A DNA stretch of 64,000 bases from Cyanobacteria bacterium REEB67 (GCA_018971775.1 JAGXAB010000017.1:23560-87559), one strand, 5' to 3'; positions 1 to 9,994 are shown, numbered from the stretch's first letter. Translations and numbers: made by a program. Notes: a model not told the origin generated them from the letters alone.

Positions 1-1
1 T

Positions 2-2239
2 CTCGGCGTCGACCTGACCAAAGTCAGAAGCCATGTTATTCGTCTGCTCGGTGAGAGCGGCGCGGCGACCTCGGGATCTTCCACATCGACTACCACAGGT
101 CGATCCAAGACTCCTACCCTGGATGAGTTTGGTGTCAATATGACCCAGGCCGCTCAGGAAAATCGCCTCGACCCCGTCGTCGGCAGAGAAAAAGAAATCG
201 AGCGCGTCATCCAGATCCTTGGTCGACGCACCAAAAACAATCCAGTCTTGATCGGTGAGCCCGGTGTCGGTAAGACAGCTATTGCGGAAGGCCTGGCCAT
301 CCGTATTTCCAACGCCGATGTCCCGGAAATTTTGCTCGACAAGAAAATCGTCATGCTTGACATCGGCTTGCTCGTCGCCGGTACCAAATATCGCGGTGAA
401 TTTGAAGAACGTCTGAAAAAGATCATGGATGAAATCCGCGGTGCCGGCAACGTTATGCTGGTTATCGACGAATTGCACACCTTGATCGGTGCCGGTGCCG
501 CCGAAGGCGCCATCGATGCCGCCAACATCCTCAAGCCGGCCCTCGCTCGCGGCGAATTACAGTGCATCGGCGCCACCACAATGGATGAGTATCGCAAACA
601 CATCGAGCGCGACGCTGCTCTGGAGCGCCGCTTCCAGCCGGTCATCGTCGATCCGCCCTCGGTCGAAGAAACGGTCGAAATCCTCCGTGGTCTCAGACCC
701 AAATACGAAGAGCACCACCGTTTGATCATCTCCGATGAAGCGATCGATCAAGCTTGCAAACTCTCCGACCGCTACATCTCGGATCGCTTCCTGCCGGACA
801 AAGCCATCGACCTTATCGACGAGGCTTCTTCCCGCGTGCGTCTGCGTGCTTCGAGCCTGCCGCCCGAAGGCAAGGAAGTCGAGAAAGAACTGAGACAGGT
901 GCGTCGCGACAAAGAAATGGCGATTCGTAATCAGGAATTTGAAAAGGCAGCCACTCTGCGTGAGCAAGAGACCAAGCTGTCTGAAAAAATTCGCGAAATC
1001 CAGACTGCCTGGAAAGCCAAGCAAGAAAGCGAGAAGCCGGTTGTATTGCCGGAAGAAGTCGCCCACGTCGTCAGCGCCTGGACCGGTATCCCGCTCCTCA
1101 AGCTGACCGAAGGCGAATCCGAGCGCTTGCTCCATATGTCGGATGTCTTGCACCAGCGCGTCATCGGCCAGAACGATGCCGTTGATGCCATCTGTAAGGC
1201 TATTCGCAGAGCGCGTGTTGGTTTGAAAAACCCGGCGCGTCCGATCGGCTCCTTTATCTTCTCCGGTCCTACCGGCGTAGGTAAGACCGAATTGGCCAAA
1301 GCTCTGGCCGGATATTTCTTCGGATCGGAAGACAATTTGATCCGTATCGACATGTCCGAATTTATGGAACACCACACCACCTCCAAATTGATCGGTTCGC
1401 CCCCCGGCTATGTCGGCTATCAGGAAGGCGGTCAGTTGACCGAAGCCGTACGTCGCAAACCTTATTCGGTAGTGCTCTTCGACGAAATCGAAAAAGCGCA
1501 CCCGGATGTTTTCAACGTGCTTCTGCAAATTCTCGATGACGGACGTCTGTCCGACAGTAAGGGTCGCACGGTCGACTTCAAAAATACGATCATCATCATG
1601 ACCTCGAACGTTGGCGCTCAGTTTATCGACAAGTCCGCGCTTACCCTGGGCTTCCAGGTGCAGCAAGCGGAAGGCGCCCACGTCGAGCGTTATAAAAAGA
1701 TCAAAGACCTGGTCATGGACGCCATGAAGAAGACGTTCAAACCCGAGTTTCTCAACCGCGTCGATGAAATCATCGTCTTCCAACAGTTGACCAAAGAAGA
1801 GATCCGCTTGATCGTGGACATCATGTCCGCCGATCTGCAATCTCGCATCGTGGCCAACAAAATGGAGCTCGTCATCACCACCGACGCCAAGGATCTACTC
1901 GCCAAAGAAGGCTATAACCCCACCTATGGTGCCAGACCCTTGCGTCGCGCTATCCAGCGCATGCTCGAAGATGCCCTCGCCGAGCAAGTCCTGGCTGGCA
2001 ACTTCGTTGAAGGTGATGTGATCGAGACTGAGCTTGAAGAAAATGTCATCAAGTTCAAGAAAGCCGACAGAAAAGTAGAGAAGCCCGTTAAGGCCGATAA
2101 AGAAAAAGACAAGGACGAAAAAGCTGATAAGGCCGATAAGCCCGAAAAGGCTGAAAAAGCCGGCAAAGGCGATAAGTCCGACAAAGACAAGGACAAGGAA
2201 GAAAAAGTAGAAGCTGAAAAATCAGAAGCTGCTCAGTAA
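2..2239 (+). CDS. clpC: ATP-dependent Clp protease ATP-binding subunit ClpC (5' end outside window)
   Basis: AAA+ unfoldase that feeds substrates to ClpP. The frame is open from base 2, reading [18 protein letters not shown] and then the linker [10 protein letters not shown], so the start and most of the N-terminal repeat domain lie left of the window; the ATG at 140 is internal. Visible in order: first Walker A (GEPGVGKT, near base 255), Walker B (VIDELHT), the mid-region with a UVR-like helix (near 900-1010, KAATLREQ), second Walker A (GPTGVGKTE, near 1265), FDEIEKAH, and the C-terminal D2-small domain ([15 protein letters not shown]). An LGF tripeptide near 1648 is a candidate ClpP-docking loop. 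Unusually, it ends in about 55 residues of almost pure Lys/Asp/Glu/Ala. Family assignment is secure; ClpC rather than ClpB follows from the UVR region. Confidence 0.97.
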   Translation, partial: LGVDLTKVRSHVIRLLGESGAATSGSSTSTTTGRSKTPTLDEFGVNMTQAAQENRLDPVVGREKEIERVIQILGRRTKNNPVLIGEPGVGKTAIAEGLAIRISNADVPEILLDKKIVMLDIGLLVAGTKYRGEFEERLKKIMDEIRGAGNVMLVIDELHTLIGAGAAEGAIDAANILKPALARGELQCIGATTMDEYRKHIERDAALERRFQPVIVDPPSVEETVEILRGLRPKYEEHHRLIISDEAIDQACKLSDRYISDRFLPDKAIDLIDEASSRVRLRASSLPPEGKEVEKELRQVRRDKEMAIRNQEFEKAATLREQETKLSEKIREIQTAWKAKQESEKPVVLPEEVAHVVSAWTGIPLLKLTEGESERLLHMSDVLHQRVIGQNDAVDAICKAIRRARVGLKNPARPIGSFIFSGPTGVGKTELAKALAGYFFGSEDNLIRIDMSEFMEHHTTSKLIGSPPGYVGYQEGGQLTEAVRRKPYSVVLFDEIEKAHPDVFNVLLQILDDGRLSDSKGRTVDFKNTIIIMTSNVGAQFIDKSALTLGFQVQQAEGAHVERYKKIKDLVMDAMKKTFKPEFLNRVDEIIVFQQLTKEEIRLIVDIMSADLQSRIVANKMELVITTDAKDLLAKEGYNPTYGARPLRRAIQRMLEDALAEQVLAGNFVEGDVIETELEENVIKFKKADRKVEKPVKADKEKDKDEKADKADKPEKAEKAGKGDKSDKDKDKEEKVEAEKSEAAQ

Positions 2240-2269
2240 GGTTGTCCGGTCCAAGTCAGTCAATCTAAC

Positions 2270-2303
2270 CCAAAAGGGGGAGCCATTCGGCTCCCCCTTT
2301 TGG
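2270..2303. terminator. Bidirectional hairpin between convergent genes
   Basis: A perfect 15-bp inverted repeat (2270-2284 with 2289-2303) has the 4-base loop attc and a very GC-rich core. It lies between the clpC stop and the 3' end of the minus-strand hydrolase gene. There is no long U-tract beyond the stem, so its strength as an intrinsic terminator is uncertain, but position and stability fit a shared terminator. Confidence 0.75.
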
Positions 2304-2328
2304 CATGCTCGGGCTATTGGGCGTTTCT

Positions 2329-3609
2329 CTACAAGGTGTGAGGTTTCGGCACATCCCCACCGTTGCCCTCTACTTTTTCCTCGATTGTTGTTTCCGCTTT
2401 TTTCAGTGCTTCCAGCTCCGGCGGCTTTATCACCCGCACCAATTTCGAGCAAAAGTCCGCTTCTTTTGAGGTCGGACTTTTTTCCTCGCCGCGGCCGGCG
2501 AAATGCTCTACCCCAGTAGCCTTTACGACAGGCTCCGGTTCGAGCTCGAAGCCCTCTCCCGGTTTATCGCTATGCACCATATTCGATACCAGCTCGAAAG
2601 GCATTGTGTGACCGACCAGGCCTTTGTCCACCACCGTAAAATCAATGCGCTCCAGATATTCGTCCGCGCCGTTGACTCGCCGTCTGGTAGGGGTAGCTGC
2701 TTCGCCGAGGCGGTAATAACCGCCGCTCAATAGTTGACTGAAGGGTAAGAGCTTGTCTTTGTTGGAGACGTACAATCTGATCCTAGCCTTCGCCTGTGTG
2801 CAACCCATGGTGTAATGTCTGGTCGTGTCGGCATCGATGTCCGGTGACATCAGCTCCCAATCCTTGATCAGCTGTGTCCCGTAAACATGGGGCATAGCGC
2901 GTATTACCACGCGATTGCCCATGCTATGAGCTAGAGCGATTACCTCGAGGGGGTGCTCTTCTCGCAGCTTGAGCAAATCATTGCAAAACATATTGAAGTG
3001 CTGTTGCGACCATTCGACATTGGCGCCGTCAATGAAATAATCGATGATTGTCGGATTGGATGGCCAAGAATAGAGCACCATCGGCTTTTGTAAATAGTAA
3101 GCGAGTGTTGCCGCATCTTCCAGGCAATCTTCAAAGCCGTCAGCCGCGCCGTGCACAAATACGCACAATTCCGGGCTGCCATTGCTGTCGAGAGCCTTTT
3201 TAATACGATCGAAAAATTCTTCTTTAGCGGCGTCAAAGCGTTCTTTGCGCGTCACATGCACTTCGGCGAGGCGATCATTGGCCGGCACCATAATGCGATC
3301 TTCGGGCGCTTGCTTTTTGCCTTTCTTTTCCGCGCCTAGCCAGCCGAGATTTTTCAGATGGTCGTCGATCAGCAGCTTCCGGCGATTGTGGACGGTAACG
3401 CTGGCCGTGCCATAGTACATGTGATGTTCGCACTGTATGGGATAGCGGCGGCGGTGACCGTAGGTATTTATCTCCTGCTCTCTGTCGGTGAGATAGAGAA
3501 TGGGAATGGTGACGTAAGGCGGCGCGACCTGGTCTGCGGCAAATGTTTGTTCGCCCCAGACGAAAAGGGCGATGGTTGCGGCCAGTGTCAGGCTCAGATT
3601 TTTGATCAT
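2329..3609 (-). CDS. Exported alpha/beta hydrolase, DUF900-like
   Basis: Predicted secreted serine hydrolase of 426 residues. A signal peptide occupies residues 1-24 (ends TFAA). The N-terminal half has the ILYLTDRE strand and a YYGTASVTV motif typical of DUF900 (COG4782-like) proteins. FVHGAADGF (near 151) is the oxyanion strand, AHSMGNR places the nucleophile near Ser229, and the acid (Asp256-259) and His (GHTMPFEL, near 334) complete a plausible triad. About 90 residues after the His are charged and look disordered. The family usually shows FVHGFN; here the Phe-Asn is Ala-Ala. The substrate is unknown. It converges on clpC and is transcribed alone. Confidence 0.75.
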   Translation of the reverse strand: MIKNLSLTLAATIALFVWGEQTFAADQVAPPYVTIPILYLTDREQEINTYGHRRRYPIQCEHHMYYGTASVTVHNRRKLLIDDHLKNLGWLGAEKKGKKQAPEDRIMVPANDRLAEVHVTRKERFDAAKEEFFDRIKKALDSNGSPELCVFVHGAADGFEDCLEDAATLAYYLQKPMVLYSWPSNPTIIDYFIDGANVEWSQQHFNMFCNDLLKLREEHPLEVIALAHSMGNRVVIRAMPHVYGTQLIKDWELMSPDIDADTTRHYTMGCTQAKARIRLYVSNKDKLLPFSQLLSGGYYRLGEAATPTRRRVNGADEYLERIDFTVVDKGLVGHTMPFELVSNMVHSDKPGEGFELEPEPVVKATGVEHFAGRGEEKSPTSKEADFCSKLVRVIKPPELEALKKAETTIEEKVEGNGGDVPKPHTL

Positions 3610-3797
3610 GTCAAATTATAGCGCACCACGTTTTCAAGTTTTTACATTGAGTTCATATAGTTCCCGGAAAGGCTTATTAGGGCAATGTAACCGGTAAAAA
3701 TATATCGGCCATCGGTTAAAGTTAGACGCCCGCCGGACCTTTGTGGTATTTGTATCTGACGGTCAAGGCTAATGTCATTGTCAGAGGTCCAGCACTC

Positions 3798-4859
3798 ATG
3801 CTCTTGAGGCGCCGTTTTCTGCAGAAGATGATCCTATCGGTGTCCGCTCTTTGTGCCTTGAGCATGGGCAGCGGTTGCGAATTTTTGTTTGGTCCGGCTC
3901 TGGCTGTCGATCTGACTTTGTTTGGCGGCAAAGGCAAGCCACAGAAGCGTGATTTTCCGATTGCCGTATTTGAAAAGCTCTCGGACCCTTCGTCCGAATA
4001 TATCTCACCGGATGCGGTGCAGTTGGCCGAGGCGATGAACCTCGTGCCAAAACTGCGTCGCCTGATGATTCTCAACGAAAGGCACCACGCCCTTGCTCCC
4101 GGTGAATCTCTCTCCACCGCCGATCGCGTTGAGCGCACCGAACTCCGCTTCGACGTGCTCGAATCAGTCGAGGAAGCGCGTTTGCAGATCGACTTTATCA
4201 TTGCCGAGATCGAAGAAGAACAGGCGATTCTGAATGAGGCGATGCGTCTTTTCTCAAGCGATCGCGACGCGCGCGTCAACCGGGCCAATATTCTCGCTTT
4301 TCGCACCAATGGCGCGCTCTGGGCCGTGGCGGAGGCTTTGACAATTCCTTCCTATAAATATCCGCGTTATTCGATACCATCTGGCGCTGTCGGTATCGTC
4401 GCCGGTGTTGTGCCATCCATTTTTTCTATTTATGCGACGAGATCGCTGAACGGCGGTCAGTATGAGCGTCATCCGTATCCCAATATTCTTTCCAAGATTT
4501 ATGACTTCCCGACTATTCCACGAATCGAGTATCCAGAGATAGTCTGGAAATATTTAAATTCTTGCCCACATGGTCAGACGCGCACGAGAAGAGAAATCAT
4601 CAAAGCCAACTGGTATGCCGACGAAAACATCCATATATTTAAAGATGGTCCAAGCCTTGAAAAATTGCGCAAGCTCACTGGCAACGAGCCTTACACTGCC
4701 GACATGAACCTGGTCTCGGACAAGCTGATCATGAGCGATCAGATTAAAGCCGTCACTTTGCAGATGAGTCGACCGTTACTAGAAATATGTATGGTAGCGC
4801 GTGGTCGCAAAAAGTTTGTCGATCAGACTGGCTCTGTAGGCTCCGATCCGACCGAATAG
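3798..4859 (+). CDS. Uncharacterised exported protein
   Basis: No recognised family. The ATG at 3798 is preferred over a TTG at 3741 because AGAGG lies 10 bases upstream and the protein then begins with an export signal (RRRFLQ, then a hydrophobic stretch to SMGSGC near residue 27). The Cys after the hydrophobic core could be a lipobox (weak). The middle (about 95-165) is rich in Glu/Arg and looks helical; a hydrophobic segment (GAVGIVAGVVPSIFSIY) follows near 205. The C-terminal third has scattered Trp, Tyr and Cys. It is monocistronic, between a divergent hydrolase and ubiB. Export is well supported; function is unknown. Confidence 0.6.
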   Translation: MLLRRRFLQKMILSVSALCALSMGSGCEFLFGPALAVDLTLFGGKGKPQKRDFPIAVFEKLSDPSSEYISPDAVQLAEAMNLVPKLRRLMILNERHHALAPGESLSTADRVERTELRFDVLESVEEARLQIDFIIAEIEEEQAILNEAMRLFSSDRDARVNRANILAFRTNGALWAVAEALTIPSYKYPRYSIPSGAVGIVAGVVPSIFSIYATRSLNGGQYERHPYPNILSKIYDFPTIPRIEYPEIVWKYLNSCPHGQTRTRREIIKANWYADENIHIFKDGPSLEKLRKLTGNEPYTADMNLVSDKLIMSDQIKAVTLQMSRPLLEICMVARGRKKFVDQTGSVGSDPTE

Positions 4860-5020
4860 TTGTCCGAAGTAATTGTTGCTTAGCTGACCGCTTGAATTTC
4901 CGAATCGCCACTGATTAGTGATTTGGAACCGATCGCATTGTCGTCCGTCGTCACTTTTGTGTCTGTAGGGCGAGTAGCTCATTGCTAAACAAAGCTGTAA
5001 GTGCTGAAAAAGGAAATAAC

Positions 5021-6694
5021 ATGAGAATGGGATTGTCGCTTAAGCCTGATTATGTGAAACGCTACAAAGACATCGCCTGGTTGCTGATTAAATACGGCAA
5101 TAGCGACGTCGTCAAAAATGCCGGTTTGGAAGAGGTTCTCGGCGAACATCGTGAGGGCGCTGCACCGGCTGAGGCGAAGGAATTGGCTGCTGACCTGGAG
5201 AAGCTTGGACCGGCATTTGTCAAATTGGGACAGATGCTCTCAACGCGTTCTGACTTGCTGCCGGTCACATATCTTGAGGCCTTATCTCGTTTACAGGATA
5301 ATTGCGAACCATTTTCTTTTAAGGAAGTGGAAACAATAGTCGTCTCCGAGCTCGGAGTCAAGTTGAACACCGCTTTCAGCTCCTTCGATCCGATACCGGT
5401 AGCAGCAGCTTCCCTTGGTCAGATTCACCACGCCGCCATGCGCGATGGTCGGGAAGTGGCCGTAAAAGTACAGCGTCCCGGCATTCGTGAAAGCGTCGTC
5501 CAGGATCTCGATATTCTCTGCGACGTAGCCGAGTTTTACGACTCGCATAGCGAGTCGGGCCGTCGCATCCGTTACCGCGCCATGATGGATGAATTCAGAC
5601 GTTCGGTCATGCTCGAGCTCGATTATCGGCGGGAAGCGCACAATTTGAGCACCCTCAAGGACAACATGAAGGAGTTTCCTCTGATTGTGGTGCCGGCGCC
5701 AATAACCGCCTTCAGTACTTCCAAAGTACTGACGATGGAATTTATCAACGGTCGCAAGATCACCGCCGTCACGCCGCTGACACTACTCGATATTGATGGA
5801 CCGAAACTGGCTGAACAGTCATTCGAAGCCTATCTCAAACAAATTTTGATCGATGGATTTTTCCACGCCGATCCGCATCCGGGCAATGTCTTTTTGACCA
5901 ACGATCATAAGATCGCTTTGCTCGATCTGGGCATGGTGGCAACGCTCACGCCGGTCATGCAAGGTAAGCTTCTGCAGATGCTTCTCGCCATCAGCGAATG
6001 TCGCTCGGATAGTGTAGCCAACATCGCTATAGAAATCGGCGAAAAGCTGGGCGATTTCGATGAATCTGCCTGTCGACGCCGGATCAATGAGCTTATTCAA
6101 CAGAATGTCGGCGCTAATATCAACCAGATGGAAGTAGGCAAGATCGTTCTCGAGATTACCAAGGCCTCGGCTGAATGCGGCATCCATGTGCCAGCAGAGC
6201 TGACGATGTTGGGCAAGACGCTGTTGAATCTCGATCAAGTCGGTCGCACCCTCGATCCCAATTTCGATCCCAATGCCTACGTACGCCACAATGCCGGCCA
6301 CATCATGCAGGAACGCATGATTCGCAGCATCTCGCCGGCCAATGCATTTACCGCTCTCGTCGAGGCGCGCGACTTTGCTGAAAAATTGCCCGGTCGCGTC
6401 AGTAAGATCATGGATCTGGTCGCCACCAATAAATTGGAAGTAAAAGTCGACGCCATCGATGAAGCTGTCCTGGTCGACGCCTTCCAAAAGGTCGCTAACC
6501 GCATCACGATCGGCCTTGTCCTGGCGGCCCTGATTATTGGCGCATCGCTATTGATGCGCGTGCAGACGCATTTCACTTTGCTCGGTTATCCGGGCCTGGC
6601 CATGCTCTGCTTCCTGGCTGCTGCCGGGGGTGGTTTCTTCCTGGTTGTTCATATCGCTTTTTACGATCAAAAGCCGAAGAAGTTTGTAGAATAG
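5021..6694 (+). CDS. UbiB/AarF/ABC1 family atypical kinase
   Basis: Member of the ADCK/UbiB protein-kinase-like family, generally tied to quinone or lipid metabolism at the membrane. KxGQ motif (KLGQMLSTRSDLLP, near residue 70), the Ala-rich nucleotide loop AAASLGQIH (near 125), HADPHPGNVFL (catalytic loop, near 280) and LLDLGMVATL (DFG equivalent) are all present. Two hydrophobic helices end the protein, as usual. AGGA six bases before ATG 5021 makes this start better than an upstream TTG at 4982. Its last codons plus terminator are repeated at 9996-10180, on the far side of the HipBA island. Family is certain; the substrate is not. Confidence 0.93.
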   Translation: MRMGLSLKPDYVKRYKDIAWLLIKYGNSDVVKNAGLEEVLGEHREGAAPAEAKELAADLEKLGPAFVKLGQMLSTRSDLLPVTYLEALSRLQDNCEPFSFKEVETIVVSELGVKLNTAFSSFDPIPVAAASLGQIHHAAMRDGREVAVKVQRPGIRESVVQDLDILCDVAEFYDSHSESGRRIRYRAMMDEFRRSVMLELDYRREAHNLSTLKDNMKEFPLIVVPAPITAFSTSKVLTMEFINGRKITAVTPLTLLDIDGPKLAEQSFEAYLKQILIDGFFHADPHPGNVFLTNDHKIALLDLGMVATLTPVMQGKLLQMLLAISECRSDSVANIAIEIGEKLGDFDESACRRRINELIQQNVGANINQMEVGKIVLEITKASAECGIHVPAELTMLGKTLLNLDQVGRTLDPNFDPNAYVRHNAGHIMQERMIRSISPANAFTALVEARDFAEKLPGRVSKIMDLVATNKLEVKVDAIDEAVLVDAFQKVANRITIGLVLAALIIGASLLMRVQTHFTLLGYPGLAMLCFLAAAGGGFFLVVHIAFYDQKPKKFVE

Positions 6695-6812
6695 ATTTTT
6701 TGGCAACGTAATTTGAGCAGACCGCGCCTTTTGTTTTGCTTGCGCAAGGCCCAGGTCAATTGCCTGTGAAAAACGTGTGTCTACATTGTATACACATGTT
6801 TTTTAGCCTTTG
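6630..6812 (+). repeat. Direct repeat copy 1 (ubiB 3' end plus terminator)
   Basis: From gtggtttcttcctgg inside ubiB to agcctttgt just past its terminator, this stretch is repeated at 9996-10180 in the same orientation. By eye roughly nine bases in ten agree. The copies bracket the hipBA and transposase-remnant island. This copy ends the intact ubiB gene. Confidence 0.9.
6769..6804 (+). terminator. Intrinsic terminator of ubiB
   Basis: The hairpin has arms 6769-6784 and 6788-6803, a loop of att, one internal mismatch and one G-U pair, followed by a run of six T. A second copy with fully Watson-Crick pairing at the wobble position lies at 10135-10170. Confidence 0.85.
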
Positions 6813-6881
6813 TTCGGAGCGCGCCTGGTCGCCAATTGCACCTTCGGCTTTTCTAGTCAACGGCTATCATTGCCGGCAAAT

Positions 6882-8849
6882 TTAATTTGTCGGTCCCATC
6901 GGCCCAGGTGGGCCACTTACCCCTCGCAGAGACATTAACGTTATTCGGTCATATGTTTTGTCTAATTCCGGAGTGATCCATTGTGCGTCCGGGTCCAATT
7001 TTGCTGCGGTTTCAAATTTGTCCTTTGATTCGGAGACGTTGCCCGAAATGAACATCGATATAGCCAAATTGAAAACCGCTTCGGAAAAGTAAGGATTAAT
7101 TGCCAGGGCAGCTTTGAAACTCTCATCGGCTCTTGCTGATTGCCTGATGATGTCGTAAACGCCTAGATTGTACCAAGCTTCGGCAAGATTTGGATTTAGT
7201 TTAATTGCTTCCTGTAATGCCTTTTCAAACAGTACCTGGCGCTTCGTTTTTTCTACAACATCAGGAGTCTGACTAATGTCCCAGTGTGCAGAGGCGGCAT
7301 TGTATGCTGCTTCTGCGAGCGGCTTTAGGGTTAAGGCCGTCATAAAATCTGCAATGCCTTCTTCGGGTTCATTCAATTCGAGCTTGTAGAGTCCTCGATT
7401 GTAATAAGCTTCGGCTGAGGGCTTTTCCGCGATACTTGCGCTAGCTAATCTCACGGCGCCTTTGAAATCTTTAGCTTTTGCTAGATGATCTGCCCTGTTG
7501 TACAAGTCTCCGGAGAGCGAGTTAGCGGTAGACTTGCCAGCATAGCCAGCTTGGCCCGCGAGATAGAAATACCTAAAGGAGTGCTCTGCTTCCGCGCTTC
7601 GAGAAAGATTTAGTTTAGAGGGTTTAAATAGGTCGGCTTTCCCTATGTGTGAATCTATGACCTCTCGAACCGTAGGTGGAAACGGTAGGCTTCTCTTGTG
7701 TTCAGTCCAAACTGCTTGAAATTGTTCAACGGCTTCTTTCACTGTTAGATTTACAAACTTGGCTGATACTTCTGCCTTGGCTGCAAATTTTTCGAAATTG
7801 TCGAGATTGATCGCAGTCATTAGTTTCTCACCGCCAAGACTAAGTCCCAAATGTGGATCTGGATGAAACGCAATTGTTGGAACAAAGTCATAGGCTGGTG
7901 ACAGTTGTGGATTCTTCCCATCCCTGTATAAAAGTGACCAGTTTTTGAGATGCATATCGGCGTTTCCGATCGCTATTGTGAAAACAAGGCGACGAACAAA
8001 CTCTTTTATTCCTTCTTCTCCGCTCATTATCCAGATTACATGAGCCAGGTCATGATACGCGACTCCCTTGTATTTCTCGTTCGGAAACTTACCGAATACC
8101 TGTGCAAAATCTTCAACGTGTATTCGGCCGCTAGGGCTTCTATCAAAGCGTTTAGCCACTAGGCCTTGTCCATTCATTGCATCTATGTCGGCCGGCAGAT
8201 CGGCTATATCGGCTGTGTTTACAAGGCTAACTTCGGCAGTGTCTATACCCATTAGCTTTGCAAGTTTCATGCTGGCGAATTCTGCTTCCGGTAATAGATC
8301 ATGTTTGTTTGATGGGAGTTTTATGATGTGATCACCATCGGCCCCAGTTGTACGGATAGTTAGTCTTCCGCCCGCTTCCATCAGTGCCGAAAACTTTAGT
8401 TGCACGCCAGCTAGTGAGAATTTCGGAATATAATTAGGTGAATTTTGTTGCTCATCCGGCTGCTTGTGTTCAATTGGTTCAAGTTTCTTGCCCCCTGATT
8501 TGATAATGACGGCGCCAGGCAGATCTGAACCTAATGCGGCTAACAAATAAAACTCCCTTTCCTTATTGATTTTAAGTTTGGCCGCAAGATATTCTCGCAA
8601 GTTGCCTTCTGGCAGAAGGTTTGAAAAAAAAGGATGAACTTTCTGTCTGTAGGGCTTTACCGTGTCAATTAGGCTTCCATCATTCTTCCGAAAGAAAAGG
8701 CTAAGCACAGGTCTGTTTGAATCATTCACATACTCTGGATCGAACGCGAAGAAACTTTTGTCGTTTTGATCGACGCTGATGCTTCCTACGAATCTCTCTA
8801 AGAGAAAGACCTCAAGTCTGTTCCCGTATATATCTGTTGCTTTAGTCAT
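6882..8849 (-). CDS. hipA: HipA-family Ser/Thr kinase fused to C-terminal TPR repeats
   Basis: Toxin-type kinase of the HipA family (the E. coli enzyme phosphorylates glutamyl-tRNA synthetase), 655 residues against about 440 normally. Residues 1-100 match the HipA N-terminal domain; FSLAGVQLKFSAL, IIKLPS, RFDR, the catalytic loop IGNADMHLKNWS and LSPAYDF (metal loop) follow. From about 450 the protein continues into four or more TPR units (AYYNRGLYKL, AWYNLGVYDI, AVFNLAISMF) and ends in a short GPPGPMGP tail. ATG 8849 is chosen over an upstream start because it overlaps the hipB stop (ATGACTAA), implying translational coupling. The TPR domain may bind a target or the antitoxin; that is inference. 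Confidence 0.9.
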   Translation of the reverse strand: MTKATDIYGNRLEVFLLERFVGSISVDQNDKSFFAFDPEYVNDSNRPVLSLFFRKNDGSLIDTVKPYRQKVHPFFSNLLPEGNLREYLAAKLKINKEREFYLLAALGSDLPGAVIIKSGGKKLEPIEHKQPDEQQNSPNYIPKFSLAGVQLKFSALMEAGGRLTIRTTGADGDHIIKLPSNKHDLLPEAEFASMKLAKLMGIDTAEVSLVNTADIADLPADIDAMNGQGLVAKRFDRSPSGRIHVEDFAQVFGKFPNEKYKGVAYHDLAHVIWIMSGEEGIKEFVRRLVFTIAIGNADMHLKNWSLLYRDGKNPQLSPAYDFVPTIAFHPDPHLGLSLGGEKLMTAINLDNFEKFAAKAEVSAKFVNLTVKEAVEQFQAVWTEHKRSLPFPPTVREVIDSHIGKADLFKPSKLNLSRSAEAEHSFRYFYLAGQAGYAGKSTANSLSGDLYNRADHLAKAKDFKGAVRLASASIAEKPSAEAYYNRGLYKLELNEPEEGIADFMTALTLKPLAEAAYNAASAHWDISQTPDVVEKTKRQVLFEKALQEAIKLNPNLAEAWYNLGVYDIIRQSARADESFKAALAINPYFSEAVFNLAISMFISGNVSESKDKFETAAKLDPDAQWITPELDKTYDRITLMSLRGVSGPPGPMGPTN

Positions 8850-9147
8850 CGTCGTCGCCTGTCGGTATAAATGCTCGTTCGTCCGAGTTGGCCTCGCCTG
8901 CAAATTCTTGAATCATTTGTTTTACAGATGGGGTTATCTGCCGCGGTGCGAGAATAACTTCAAGATCTAAGGTTCTTGCTAGTTCGATAAACGTGCTGAG
9001 CCGCAGATCATGCCGGCCGTTTTCTATGGATGAAAGATAACTTTGAGGGAAACCAAGTTTGCCGCTAATTTGGCCTTGGCTTAGACCCTTTGTTTTTCGG
9101 GCCTTCACCAATTGGGCGAGAAGGGGTTCTATTTGATAATGTCGCAT
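8842..9147 (-). CDS. hipB: HipB-like XRE-family antitoxin/repressor
   Basis: Small helix-turn-helix DNA-binding protein of 101 residues, cognate antitoxin and autorepressor of the downstream kinase. The XRE HTH spans about residues 8-65 (GLSQGQISGKLGFPQSYLSSIE). The C-terminus is acidic (GDDDD). It is first in the operon and overlaps hipA by 8 bases. Its ATG lies only three bases from a perfect 21-bp inverted repeat, leaving no visible Shine-Dalgarno, so the mRNA may be leaderless or nearly so. Confidence 0.88.
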   Translation of the reverse strand: MRHYQIEPLLAQLVKARKTKGLSQGQISGKLGFPQSYLSSIENGRHDLRLSTFIELARTLDLEVILAPRQITPSVKQMIQEFAGEANSDERAFIPTGDDDD

Positions 9148-9149
9148 AT

Positions 9150-9195
9150 ATAAGACATATCATATATTTTGCTCAAAATATATGATATGTCTTAT
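9150..9195. promoter_or_regulatory. Probable HipB operator: 21-bp perfect inverted repeat
   Basis: Arms 9150-9170 and 9175-9195 are exact reverse complements separated by gctc. The arms are AT-rich (core GACATATCATATAT) and abut the hipB start codon, so binding would cover promoter and start. Autoregulation by HipB through palindromes is known in E. coli; application here is inference. Confidence 0.75.
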
Positions 9196-9255
9196 TATTT
9201 TGAGGATATTTTGTTCGGTGGCGCTCGTGAGTTATATTATATATGGTATAGAATT

Positions 9256-9287
9256 CTGTAAATATATGATGTATTGTATATTTACAG
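9256..9287. promoter_or_regulatory. Second palindrome upstream of hipB
   Basis: Inverted repeat with 11-bp arms (ctgtaaatata, 9256-9266; complement at 9277-9287) around a 10-base spacer. It lies about 60 bases beyond the first operator, in AT-rich DNA. It could be a second repressor site or a relic of the adjacent insertion sequence. Only the symmetry is certain. Confidence 0.45.
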
Positions 9288-9334
9288 GCGGAACAAAAAA
9301 CAGCATTCTTTTGCCCTAGTCTCAATCGGTATTC

Positions 9335-9730
9335 ATGCGTAAGCGGTGCAGCAACCACGGCTCGCGCAGCAGCAGCAAGACTCCTGCCGGCAAACATGAG
9401 GAGGTCGAGCTCAAGACCTACAAGGAATTCTCTAAGCCATCGGCAATGAACGAAGGCATCATGGCCAAAGTTTTGGCCGGTGTCTCTACACGGGACTACG
9501 AAGGAACCATCGACCAGGTCCTGGAAGGCCACGTTATCAGCCGCAGTGCAGTAAGCCGCCGGGCTGTTAAAACGGCCAGCAAGCGCCTGGAAGAATTCTA
9601 CGCCCGGCGCTTCGACGATCGCGAATTCGTCGCCATCATGATCGATGGCATTGGTGTTGCCGATGTCGACAACATCGTTGCCCTTGGTATTGGCCGTTGT
9701 GTGGCTCAGTCGGCAGTGTTTTTTTACTAG
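9335..9730 (+). pseudogene. Truncated IS256/Mutator-type transposase
   Basis: An N-terminal piece of about 130 residues from a roughly 400-residue transposase. SRSAVSRRAVKTAS, a region resembling EEFYARRFDDREF, and FVAIMIDGIGVADVDNIVALGIG match the stretch leading into the first catalytic Asp of the Mutator/IS256 superfamily. The frame then ends at 9730 with the rest of the catalytic domain missing. No clear terminal inverted repeat remains. It sits directly beside hipBA inside the pair of ubiB-derived repeats, so it may mark how the island arrived. Confidence 0.75.
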
Positions 9731-9994
9731 TCATGATTTCCCCGTACGAAAAACTACCGACTTAGAGTGTGCGTGTCAGTTCGGCAGCACATCAAGGATT
9801 GATTTTTGAAAACTCTTGATGCCTTGAAGTGCCATCGTTTTTTGTGGCAGAATTATTTCGATCTTTGCTGCGAGTGAGTTATATTGACCGTTAACTGGTG
9901 GCATCCCCTATTTTTTTTCCGAAATTTAGTCTACTACGCTATGGTATAAGCACGGGAAGTGGCTTGCCAAAAGGACTTTACCGAAAAAGACTAT

